A stretch of DNA of 64,000 nt from Primula veris (lineage: Eukaryota > Streptophyta > Magnoliopsida > Ericales > Primulaceae): positions 17,909,211 through 17,973,210 of the forward strand of contig OY821741.1 of the NCBI GenBank assembly GCA_963682055.1, read 5' to 3'. A model generated the notes under the pieces. The model made no database searches. It was not told the DNA's origin and saw only the letters and a program-made list of their open reading frames with translations. Of this stretch, positions 23,009 through 32,964 are shown in pieces. A program made the position numbers and the translations under genes. The first letter of the stretch is position 1. The number at the start of each line of letters is the position of its first letter.

Positions 23009-23454
23009 TTTCCAAACTCAAGTAATTCAAATCGAAATTTCGATTTTTACTCTTCGGAATTATCAAGTCGACTAGACTTTTCAGGATAATCCGGATCATG
23101 AGCCATCAACTTAATGATAAGGCTAAGAGTTTGGGAAGTGCTGCATTTATGTGGACAACATTAAAATGTGACCATATTGTCGATGCATCAACCATAACCA
23201 TTTATATTTATGGTCCGTCTTATGGTTGGATAAGTCCACAGTAACTCCTTCAATTCTTTACAAGAATTCTACGAGTTCATTTCGTGATCTTTACACATAC
23301 TAGTCTTTCAAAGTGAGCATTAGTGGCATGAATTTCGGATTAATCACGAAATATATTCTCAGAGAGAATCCAAATACGATGCGATTATAAATCAAGCATC
23401 GCCTTTTGACCTGGGAATATCTCATCCGGTCAATGTCACAATATCAAAATGCTC

Positions 23455-23602
23455 TTATCAATCGATGACAGGCGAATGATAGTACAGACAATCATGTCTT
23501 AGCATTTAAATCCTTTATCAATCGACGACAGGCGAATGATAGTACAGACAATCATGTCTTAACATTTAAATCCTTTATCAATCGACGACAGGCAAAATGA
23601 TA
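23455..23602. repeat. 60-bp tandem repeat, about 2.4 copies
   Basis: Units begin TTTATCAATCGACGACAGGCG and carry CAGACAATCATGTCTTA; two nearly identical full copies and a partial third. Confidence 0.75.
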
Positions 23603-24315
23603 AGGTAACTTTAAATGCTTTTAAAAAATGTGGTAGCAACCACTTGAAAGACATTTCAACTCCTCTAAAATACGCTTTTGGTCGTATTGAATGAAGGCTA
23701 TGTAAAGAAATTTTAATTTTTTCATGAGCTATTACCAGATAACACTGGTTTTCTCGAATATTTTATAACTCAACAAGGTACGGCAGGACCTACATGAGTA
23801 TAAGGCCTCATATTTGACAAATCAATTTGGTTTTACCAAATATTTTGATTTGGAATGGCATGTCCAGAATCGTTGTCACTGAGTACTCTTTTAGGCAAGT
23901 AGTTGGTGAAATTATGTGGTACACTGTTACCCACTATTTCCAAAAAAAATCAACTACCCCACAAGTATTGCCTAAAATTTCATAATTTAAAGTTTGGTCA
24001 CATTTGTCAAAGGAATTTGCTCAAAACACTTTAAATTATTTCGAGAAATTTCGTAAACAGGCAAACCATAATCCAAAAGTATGTCCAAATGGAAAAATCA
24101 TAATCCAAATGGAAAAACATAATCCAGATGAGTGAAAAAATGGCTCAATGATTTATCAAAATCAATAAAGAAAGGTATCAAACTCATTTGAGCCACAAAA
24201 TCGGGGGTCTCAAGAGTTTCCTTTCAGTTAGCTTTAACCACATTAGCATCGGTTTTTTTTCACCATTATAATAGTTTTGAACTATTTAAGGAGTAACCGT
24301 GCATGACCTTTGTCT

Positions 24316-24753
24316 TTATAGCATAGAGTTGCCTCCTTGAGCATTATCTCTTGCTTTGTGAGAGCGAGCCATATTGTTCCTTTCAATTACTGTCTTGGAG
24401 CCACAGGTTTTCGATTTTGACGATTGTCTAAAATCTTGCTTGGCTAGGCGATTCATCGGGATCGTGACAGCTCGAGACAAATAACACTTGTCTCGGTTCT
24501 CGATTCGTTGAAAAAAATGTACACGAAGAGCATTAATATCAGGCAAACAATTCGCCATTGACCCAATAGGATTAAAACTACTCACCGGGGTAATTTTCTT
24601 ATCCAATAACAGATGGGCGATAAAGGAACATGGTGAATATAAATTCACGATACTGCTTATGGAATACAATTTCCAAGCTAGTATTTTGGTGAAGGATTGC
24701 TCCCATATGTCAATTTCAGACATTTGTTCACCATAGACGTCATCACGTCTCAA
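24316..24753 (-). pseudogene. Copia gag remnant
   Basis: A 145-residue frame with a faint copia gag pattern: FIAHLLLDKK, then FNPIGSMANCLPDINALRV, then a basic region. This resembles the end of Ale-type gag (LIAHLL... followed by a PxGS...PDVNA-like segment). The zinc knuckle is not seen. Confidence 0.4.
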
Positions 24754-25515
24754 ATGTGGCGGCGGAATAAAATCAACGCCTTAGCATTCATCTCGAGGGT
24801 AACAACAAACTCGTGTTTTACTCATCAAAGATGGCATCCAAAAAAAATTTGGGCATCACATTTTCACACATCAGGGTGACTAACATGTGGTGACGGAATA
24901 ACATCAACGTCTAAATTGTCATTTCGCAAGTATGTTTTGTGATTTTTCTCATCATAGATGGCATCCAACATGTGTTGGGAGTTCTGGATTATTTTTCATA
25001 TAAAACGACTGGTTTATATGTTTATGGTTTGCACAAGCACAAACTTTTTTTCCCGAAACGACAGGTTCGAAAACATTAGTTTTGCTTCTCATGTGAATCG
25101 GTTCTCATTGATCGAACGACGGGTCGATACTGAAATACCAATTCGGCGAAACATACATCACTATATAAACACACTCGGGGAAATTATTATTTAGTCAACC
25201 CCTTTCGGTAGCTCTATTTGAACACGACCAGGAAAGACGGTGAGGGGGGTGGGCACGAATGCCTCTTAAAAACCGACCTCATTAGGAGAACGACTTCCGC
25301 CTTTATCTTTCCTAGACATCGTATCCAAATAGGTGAGCCTATTTGGGAAAGATTCATAATTTTTCCAACTTAAATGTGAATATATACGATTTTCGCATTT
25401 TATATATGGCAATAATATTAGCAGCATAGAGAATATATATCTAGATTAACCACACATATATAAACAGGCAGTAAATATATTTTAGAATCTATCTAATCAT
25501 GCAGTAGATTTGGTG

Positions 25516-25685
25516 TTATAATCAAATCAATTTAAGATTATCAATCAATTCATGAAGATTCTAACATATCAAATCAAATCAATTTAATATTATCAATCAA
25601 TCCATGAAGTTTCTAACATATCAAGTCAAATCAATTTAAGATTATCAATCAATTCATGAAGATTCTAACATATCAAATCAATTAT
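25516..25685. repeat. 61-bp tandem repeat, about three copies
   Basis: Units of AATCAATTTAAGATTATC, AATCAATTCATGAAG and TTCTAACATATCAA; the copies differ by a few bases. Confidence 0.7.
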
Positions 25686-25689
25686 CTAT

Positions 25690-26600
25690 ATTTATCGCCA
25701 TATTAATAATTCTATACATGGTAGTTTTAACATGCAAGCAAACAATATATTTTTAATTTACCAATCAATTCTATATATGGTAAAAAAAATATTTTAACAT
25801 GCAAATGGGTTAAATTTACATTGAAACATATCAATTTATTCAATTAACATGCAATTTTTATTCGTTTGCCTTTTAATAAAAAAAATATATGCATGTGTGT
25901 GTATATTTACCAAATATTATATCTTTATCAACCATATGTACTGTTTTCGTATAAGTATTATACTACAGGACCATGCATGTAATTTCAGCAACTATATATC
26001 TTTTTACAGCATTATTACATATACAGTCCAGAATTTCAGACAAGCTTCAGTTTAATCCTTGAGTAATTTTACAGCTTTCAGAGAATTACCAATCAGTACA
26101 TACGTTTCAGTTTGTTGCAGATTTAATCTGACATATTAATACATGTTTTCCGGGTATATGTGTGTTTTCTACACTACCAATTGACATATATGGTTACAGG
26201 AAAACATGCAACATACAAATTTCTATGCTATATTAAGAGATTAGGATAACAGTACAGTCATGGTATATTAAGAGTCAGGAAATTGATGATGGCTAGCATA
26301 AGGTTTCAATTTCATCACTACAACTACTGGAATTGTAATCATGCTATGTATAGTATAACATACAAACATGCAGGAAATTGTAATCATGCAATTTCATAGG
26401 TACAGTACAACATACAAACAAGTACAGTACCATACAAACATGTAATTCGTGCGTAGAACTATACAAACATGCAATATCAGTTTAAAAAAAATATTATATC
26501 CGGGTACCTTACGCACGGTATGTTGGTGAAGGTCGATATAACAAAATTCTAATAAGACCCGGATAAACCTCAAGGTTTATTGAACCCAGAATCCGTACTC
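25690..26600. other. AT-rich leader of decayed copia, no gene seen
   Basis: Low-complexity AT-rich DNA with recurring ACATGCA and CATACAAACATG phrases, between the gag remnant and the 5' LTR at 26628. Confidence 0.35.
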
Positions 26601-26627
26601 CAATCTCCGAGAGCAGTACTGATAACG

Positions 26628-26831
26628 TGTTGTAATACACTATTAGCTACGTATATAGGGAGACAGAAGTAGAGAGAGGGAAGAACAGTATGATCTTTAT
26701 TAATGAAGGAATATGAATGTATGAATAAATACAAGACCCCTAACCCTCTTTATATAGATAGAGGGGTAGGGTTACAAGCCCACTTGGGCCCATAAAGTAC
26801 AAGCCCAATAGTCCAATAATATCTTACAACA
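26628..26831 (-). repeat. 5' LTR of the 7.2-kb copia element
   Basis: Identical to 19598-19801. It is followed by 21 bases of filler (26832-26852) holding ACACTATTAGCT, a 12-bp match to the LTR's own start, then by the duplicated flank. Confidence 0.9.
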
Positions 26832-26935
26832 ATATATAAATAAACACTATTAGCTATTGTGGTTGATTGATTTGGGTTTTTTTGGATGATAAATTTGAGT
26901 TTTTGAGAGAAAGAGAAAGAGAGAGAAAAAACGTA

Positions 26936-28223
26936 TGTTGGCCCGTGCGGCTAAACCTTAGAGGAGGGGGGGGGGGTGTGAATAAGGTTTTTGGCGCTTT
27001 TTGCCTAATTAAACTTATTGGCGACTTACTACCCAACTTTTTATAATTCTAATCTTAAGCGTTTAATAATGTTAATGAAATGCTATAAATCCTAAACGCA
27101 AGCAAGAAAATAAGCAATATTATAAGTTGGGGAAAGTAAAAGCTTAGGGAAAGAAATTGACACCGTGATTTATAGAGGTTCGGCAAAATGGCCTACGTCC
27201 TCTCCTCGGTACTACCGAGTATTTCACTAAAGATAATTTTCCCGATTTTACAAATCCTATCGAGCTCAATCGACCGATTGGCTCACCCTCTACCCGAGGT
27301 TTCTACTCTTGATACAAGTGCAAGAGAACACGTTTTACGAGTCAACGACTCCCCCTCAATCTATGAGTACCCAAGTGTTTTAACCTAGAACTTTTAACCA
27401 ACACTTTGGCTTAAAAGCTTCTACCCAAACACTCACTCACAAATGAGCTTATAAATTGCTCTTTACAAAATTGTTGAAATTAAATCACTCTCACAATTTG
27501 ATTGCTTCTAAATAAGCTAATTTGTGATTTTGATTTTGTTCGATCTTGGTTTGAGCTTGAGTAGCTTTCTCTTGAATATCTCTCTTTTTGAGCTTTTTCT
27601 CAACAATGGAGAATTTGGATGTTTTTGGATTAAGAGAGGTTGAAGGATTGATTGGTTGATAATGGATGTAATGGTTGTCTTTTTAGAGTGATTTGGGTTG
27701 GTTTATATGGACCAAAAGGTCTGTTTTTCTGTATATGACCGTTGGTAGTGGTTGATGGTTTTATCCAAAGGTTTTAATCAATTTTCCAGAATAAGCTGAA
27801 AAGCTGTTTTTGAAAACAGCAGAAAACGATCGGTCGTTTTCTGCAGACGATCGGTCGTTTTCAGAAAACGATCAGTCGTTTCAGAGTTTCGACCGGTCGT
27901 TATTCAGACGACCTTTCTGGAAGAAATTGGACCAAAAACGATCAGTCGTTTTTATCCAGACGATCGGTCGTTGTCTCTGGCAGTTTCTCGGTTTTCTCGT
28001 TGTTCTTCGAAAGCTCATAACTCCTTCGTTTTAGTTCCGATTCTGGTTCCGCTTGAACCTGTGGCTTCGTTTTTCTGTGCTCTATCTTTCTGGCATTCTA
28101 AAATTTACATTTTCTTCTTTTGGAAAAGACAAGCATTATATCATCGAAATAGAGAAATCGTAAAATCATTAAAACATAATCAAAGTTATAATCAAAATCT
28201 ATTATTGAACTCTAAGTTCAAAA
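26936..28223 (-). repeat. 3' LTR of gag-only copia
   Basis: About 1288 bp beginning TGTTGGCCCGTGC on the plus strand. Its plus-strand end reads TTCAAAA where the partner has TTCAACA, so one terminal base is mutated. A polypurine-like AATAGGGGAGATTT (minus) adjoins at 28224-28240. Confidence 0.88.
27826..27980. repeat. Clustered near-palindromic AACGATCGGTCGTT motif in LTR
   Basis: Six or so copies of ACGATCGGTCGTTTT and variants (GACCGGTCGTT, GATCAGTCG) within about 150 bp, in the U3 part of the LTR. They also occur at 19242-19390 and, with one block missing, at 31662-31775. Confidence 0.75.
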
Positions 28224-28491
28224 ATCTCCCCTATTTTGATTATGACAAACTAATGATGATTTTACAAGAAAAATATCTCCTCCATTTTAATAAATCGCAC
28301 TTCTCTAAATATCATTTTTCTCACCCTTTGGCATTATCAAAATGCAATAAAAAATTGGGGTTATGTGGAGGGTTTTCAAAGAAAAACCAAAACATGAAAA
28401 ATGTTATTATGATGCATATTACCCAACTAATCACATATATGAAGATATTATAGATTAGAGTATACCGAATATGTGATGTCGAGTCCGCTTG

Positions 28492-30708
28492 CTAATGGCA
28501 TTTGCATTGAGCGTTTCTAAGTCCAAATAGGTGGTACCATTTGTTAGTATGCCTTCCACCTTTGTCGATCAATGGTACTTCATTCTTGATGGTGGAGTCG
28601 ATCTTCTTGACATCCACGATTTTTGTCGGTGTTGTCAACCACTTGTTGATTTTCTCCTTTTGGATGGAGATACCTACAACACACGATTTGTCTTTTTGTC
28701 CCCAATTTCTTTTGGGGCCGACATTGTTAGTGATTTGGGTCTTTACTACCCATTTCAAATCGCTTCTACTAACATGAAAGCGATAAGGACATCTAGAAGA
28801 AATATGCTCATTTCTACTACCATGTACACAATGCATAAACTTTTTAGTATAACGATAATTATACGAAGTTTTGGAAAACTTTTTCGGAGTATCCATTTTG
28901 GTTTGAAAACCTATACCTTTCCTATCATTAAAAGATTTTTGAAAAATCTTGGAAGCACTCCCTTTAGTAAAAACAACCTCTTGTTTAGGCGGAGTAGGAG
29001 TTTTAGAAATGTTAGAGGCCTTGATGAAACGGGTTTTGTTAGAAGTGGAACTAATGCAATCAAAACCTAACCCACTCTTATCATTGAAATCTTTTTGACA
29101 ACTCAAAATGTTATCTAAAACGGTTTTACCCTTAGAAAACTTTGAAATTGTTAAATCGAGTTTTTTAATGGAAATGACAAGCTCATTGTTTTTAGTTTTT
29201 AACATTTCATTCTCGGTTTCTAAAACCTTGACCTTGTCATTTAAGTTAAAAGCATTTGAACTCAAAACCTTGTTTTTGCTTTTAACTTTATCGAAAGCAT
29301 CCTTTAACTCTTCAAAATTTTCTAATAATTTGCAATCTAAAGAAGATGGTTTTGAAAGAGTTTTAGCAAGTCTAGACATCTCATTTTTAAGAAAGTTGAT
29401 CTCGGTTTGTAAAGACTCGTTTTGAATAATGAGATCATTGTTTTTGTCTTTCAAGTCTTCCTTTTCGTCATCTATATCATGTAAAGAGAATGACGATGTA
29501 GGAATAGACTCATTTTCATTTTTATCTCTTTTCAAGGATTTTATTTCTTCATTGAGAGAAGAATTTATCCTTTTAAGAGATTTAACCTTCTCTACAAGCT
29601 TAGGAAGTTTTTCAGAATAGATTCCACACATATGAATTAATTCATCATGGGATAAATCTTTTACCTCATTGTTGTCACTTTCGCTTGAGGATGAGAGGTT
29701 TTGTTCATGGTTGTCTTCCATGGCCATATAACAACCAAGGTGAGCGACTTCATCTTGGTCGGAGTTATCGCTAGATCTTGAAGCGGATATCTTCTTCTTA
29801 CCTTTGCTCTTGCGATTTTTGATGCAATCTCTAGCTATGTGCCCTTCCTTACCACAAGTATAGCAAACAAAATCGTTAGAATAAATTGAATTATTTGACG
29901 ATTTACCTTTATGTTTGCGTTGGTCTTTTAGCTTGAGTATTTTCTTGACGATTCGAATGATTTGCATTGAATTTTCGTCGTCATTGGATAGCTCATCACT
30001 TTCGTCACAAGTTGTTCCTTTTAAAGCTATCTCCTTCTTTTTCGAGATTGGCTTGTGACTATTTAGGGTGATCTCGTGAGTAATGAGTGAACCCGTCAAT
30101 GCATCAAGGGTGTATGTATTCATGTCGTGCGCCTCTTGAATTGCGGTGACCTTTGGTTCCCATTCTTTCGGTAAGCTCCGAATCACCTTTGAGACCATTT
30201 CCTTACAAGACAAACACTTACCAAGAGATGTTAATCCATTAGTAATAGTGGTAAATCTAGCAAGCATATCAGAAATAGTTTCACCCTCGCTCATCTTAAA
30301 AAGTTCGTAGTCATGAACTAAAAGTTGGAGTTTGCAATCCTTAACTTGGTTAGTTCCCTCGTGCATAACTACTAACTTATCCCACATACCCTTAGCGGTT
30401 TTACAAGCGGATATTTTGTTGTACTCGTTAGGGGAAACGGCACAAACAATAGCATACATCGCTTTGGCGTTCGTAGAGTAGGCTTCTAGTTGAGCGTTAT
30501 CTAGGTCCTCTACGGGGATTGGGTTCTCGCTATTTTCGGATGTAGGTGTGGAATATCCTACTTTTATGGTCATCCAAAGTTTAACATTATAGATTTGTAA
30601 AAGCATGCTCATCCTATCCTTCCAATATGAAAAATTTATTCCATCAAAATAAGGTGGAGTATTTAGAGATAAAGCTATGCCGGATGCGAAATTGTACAAA
30701 TTAGCCAT
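28492..30708 (-). CDS. Copia gag polyprotein with zinc knuckle
   Basis: An intact 738-codon frame starting 50-60 bases after the primer site. It begins with the copia gag opening (LNTPPYFDGINFSYWKDRM) and a UBN2-type region to about residue 230 (KGMWDKLVVMHEGT, YELFKMSEGETISDM). A CCHC zinc knuckle CYTCGKEGHIARDC lies at about 285. A long Lys/Glu/Leu-rich coiled-coil stretch spans about 360-540. The C-terminal part has a Cys/His segment (HCVHGSRNEHISSRCPY) and GPKRNWGQK, comparable to the repeated GPK.WVPK blocks of SIRE-type gag. It stops before any protease. With no stops across 2.2 kb, selection for gag function, or young age, is likely. Confidence 0.9.
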   Translation of the reverse strand: MANLYNFASGIALSLNTPPYFDGINFSYWKDRMSMLLQIYNVKLWMTIKVGYSTPTSENSENPIPVEDLDNAQLEAYSTNAKAMYAIVCAVSPNEYNKISACKTAKGMWDKLVVMHEGTNQVKDCKLQLLVHDYELFKMSEGETISDMLARFTTITNGLTSLGKCLSCKEMVSKVIRSLPKEWEPKVTAIQEAHDMNTYTLDALTGSLITHEITLNSHKPISKKKEIALKGTTCDESDELSNDDENSMQIIRIVKKILKLKDQRKHKGKSSNNSIYSNDFVCYTCGKEGHIARDCIKNRKSKGKKKISASRSSDNSDQDEVAHLGCYMAMEDNHEQNLSSSSESDNNEVKDLSHDELIHMCGIYSEKLPKLVEKVKSLKRINSSLNEEIKSLKRDKNENESIPTSSFSLHDIDDEKEDLKDKNNDLIIQNESLQTEINFLKNEMSRLAKTLSKPSSLDCKLLENFEELKDAFDKVKSKNKVLSSNAFNLNDKVKVLETENEMLKTKNNELVISIKKLDLTISKFSKGKTVLDNILSCQKDFNDKSGLGFDCISSTSNKTRFIKASNISKTPTPPKQEVVFTKGSASKIFQKSFNDRKGIGFQTKMDTPKKFSKTSYNYRYTKKFMHCVHGSRNEHISSRCPYRFHVSRSDLKWVVKTQITNNVGPKRNWGQKDKSCVVGISIQKEKINKWLTTPTKIVDVKKIDSTIKNEVPLIDKGGRHTNKWYHLFGLRNAQCKCH

Positions 30709-30756
30709 CGGGATCTTAACTCTAAAATCGTTAGATTCCTATATGTAAGAGGCTCG

Positions 30757-30768
30757 GCTCTGATACCA
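30757..30768 (-). other. Primer binding site, initiator tRNA-Met
   Basis: TGGTATCAGAGC on the minus strand, two bases inside the LTR edge at 30771; the classical copia primer site. Confidence 0.9.
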
Positions 30769-30770
30769 AT

Positions 30771-32023
30771 TGTTGGCCCGTGCGGCTAAACCTTAGAGGG
30801 GGAGGGGGGGGGGGGGGGGGTGAATAAGGTTTTTGGCGCTTTTCGCCTAATTAAACTTATTGGCGACTTACTACCCAACTTTTTATAATTCTAAGCTTAA
30901 CCGTTTAATAATGTTAATGAAATGCTATAAGTCCTAAACGCAAGGAATAAAATAAGCAATATTATAAGTTGCGGAAAGTAAAAGCTTAGGGAAAGAAATT
31001 AACACCGTGATTTATAGAGGTTCGGCAAAATGGCCTACGTCCTCTTCTCGGTACTACCGAGTATTTCACTAAAGATAATCTTCCCGATTTTACAAATCCT
31101 ATCGAGCTCAATCGACCGATTGGCTCACCCTCTACCTAAGGTTTCTACTCTTGATACAAGTGCAAGCGAACACGTTTTACGAGTCAACGACTCCCCCTCA
31201 ATCTATGAGTACCCAAGTGTTTTAACCTAGAACTTTTAACCAACACTTTGGCTTAAAAGGTTCTACCCAAACACTCACTCACAAATGAGCTTATAAATTG
31301 CTCTTTACAAAATTGTTGAAATTAAAATACTCTCACAATTTGATTGCTTCTAAATAAGCTAATTTGTGATTTTGATGTTGTTCGATCTTGGTTTGAGCTT
31401 GAGTAGCTTTCTCTTGAATATCTCTCTTTTTAAGCTTTTTCTCAACAATGGAGAATTTGGTTGTTTTTGGATTAAGAGAGGTTGAAGGATTGATTGGTTG
31501 ATAATGGATGTAATGGTAGTCTTTTTAGAGTAATTTGGGGTGGTTTTTATGGACCAAAAGGTCTGTTTTTCTGTATATGACCGTTGGTAGTGGTTGAGGG
31601 TTTTATCCAAAGGTTTTAAGCAATTTTTCAGAATAAGCTGAAAAGCTGTTTTTGAAAACTGCAGAAAACGATCGGTCGTTTTCTGCAGACGATCGGTCGT
31701 TATTCAGACGTCCTTTCTGGAAGAAATTGGACCAAAAACGATCGGTCGTTTTTGTCCAGACGATCGGTCGTTGTCTCTGGCAGTTTCTCGGTTTTCTCGT
31801 TGTTCTTCAAAAGCTCATAACTCCTTCGTTTTAGCTCCGATTCTAGTTCCGCTTGAACCTGTGGCTTTGTTTTTCTGTGCTCTATCTTTCTGGCATTCTG
31901 AAATTTACATTTTCTTCTTTTGGAAAAGACAAGCATTATATTATCGAAATAGAGAAATCGTAAAATCATTAAAACATAATCAAAGTTATAATCAAAATCT
32001 ATTATTGAACTCTAAGTTCAACA
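30771..32023 (-). repeat. 5' LTR of gag-only copia
   Basis: 1253 bp, TGTTG...CAACA. It lacks about 32 bp of the ACGATCGGTCG cluster present in the other LTR and shows many more differences from 26936-28223 than the 18335 copy does. Confidence 0.9.
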
Positions 32024-32131
32024 ACGTAAAATTCTGTTTTTCAGGGACTTATTGTGTAATTTTTGATGCAGGGAGCGACTGTGTAATTTTGATGCAGGGG
32101 GACTGACTGTGTAAATTCTGAAAACTGATCC

Positions 32132-32236
32132 AAACCGTAGATTTAATCTACGGTTTGCAGTGAATCACTGTAAACTGTAGATTTAATCTATGTTTTGCAC
32201 TGTATCACTGTAAACCGTACATTTTTTGTACGGTTT
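32132..32236. repeat. Three consecutive AAACCGTA hairpins
   Basis: First: AAACCGTAGAT-TTA-ATCTACGGTTT (32132-32156), perfect 11-bp arms. Second: an imperfect version (about 32171-32196). Third: AAACCGTACA-N5-TGTACGGTTT (32212-32236). Spacers share CACTGTA. The hairpin at 14601-14639 is related. Confidence 0.7.
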
Positions 32237-32727
32237 GTGTGTTTTTTCAGAAAAAGTGTAGTATGAAAATACAGCCTCATGAGAGAATGGTGTGAAGTGT
32301 GAACACTTTCAAGTTTTCTTTCTTCTATCTGAAATGAAAGAGTAGTCGTTTACCATTTGAAAACTCACATTTATTTCCATATACACTATAACATCTATAC
32401 AGTTATAAGCTTCAAATTAAGAAAAAATATTATCAAATTATTGTTAACTAAAAGTTTATATATAAAAAATAAAAAATAATTTAAATATATAGTTTGCATA
32501 ATATAAGATATATATATATATATATATCAATACAAAAAAAAATGTACAAATAGCTACGGAAATTGTGACGAGCTTAATAGTTATGGAAATTGTGAGGGGT
32601 TTGTGACAGGACCGCCAATTTGTGACAGTTTTGTGACAAAATGGTCAATTTGTGACTGTTTTATGACATATTTTGACTCTCACAAAATTAATATTATTTT
32701 GTAGTGTATATATTGTTTAACAAAATA
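32237..32727. other. Intergenic, no gene recognised
   Basis: Includes a (TA)n run near 32510-32528 and repeated ATTTGTGAC / TTTTGTGACA phrases at 32600-32680. Confidence 0.35.
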
Positions 32728-32962
32728 CTCCCTCCGTTTTTATTTAATTGTCCACTTCGAAACTAGCTGCAATTTTAACCGGTTTATATCTTTTATGAAA
32801 ATTATCGAAATGAATTTTTTTTAAATCTAATCATAAAATTTAACATTTGAACTATATGATCCACTTTTGAAAATTTTCATTCCGACAATTTTAATACAAA
32901 TTTTTGTCCGATCAAAATTACATATAGTTTCGCAATGCACAATTAAATAGGAACGGAGCGAG
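32728..32962. mobile_element. Stowaway-like MITE
   Basis: 235 bp flanked by TA (32726-32727 and 32963-32964) with ends CTCCCTCCGT...ACGGAGCGAG, the Tc1/mariner Stowaway terminal pattern. Internal arms ATTATCGAAATG and CATTCCGACAATTTTAAT can pair. The interior block AAATCTAATCATAAAATTT recurs in the element at 60071-60286. Confidence 0.85.
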
Positions 32963-32964
32963 TA

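Larger units (their letters stand above)
19598..26831 (-). mobile_element. Ty1/copia element with identical LTRs and decayed interior
   Basis: 7.2 kb bounded by two 204-bp LTRs (19598-19801 and 26628-26831) that read as identical base for base. Orientation is minus: a polypurine tract (minus strand AAAGGGGGAG) adjoins the LTR at 19801, and a primer-site-like CGTTATCAGTACTGC follows the LTR at 26628. Gag and integrase remains are recognisable but carry no long frame, so the copy cannot encode its own proteins. Style and gag motifs fit the Ale/Retrofit lineage. The bases flanking it (TAATC left, ATATA right) are not a target duplication. Confidence 0.82.
26936..32023 (-). mobile_element. Gag-only Ty1/copia element (TR-GAG type)
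   Basis: A 5.1-kb minus-strand element with LTRs at 26936-28223 and 30771-32023, flanked by a perfect 5-bp target duplication ACGTA (26931-26935 and 32024-32028). The primer site is complementary to initiator tRNA-Met (minus-strand TGGTATCAGAGC at 30757-30768). The interior holds one long gag frame and no protease, integrase or RT. Elements of this layout are known as terminal-repeat retrotransposons with a GAG domain. Gag and LTR size suggest descent from the SIRE lineage; mobility would need enzymes from another copy. Confidence 0.9.
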
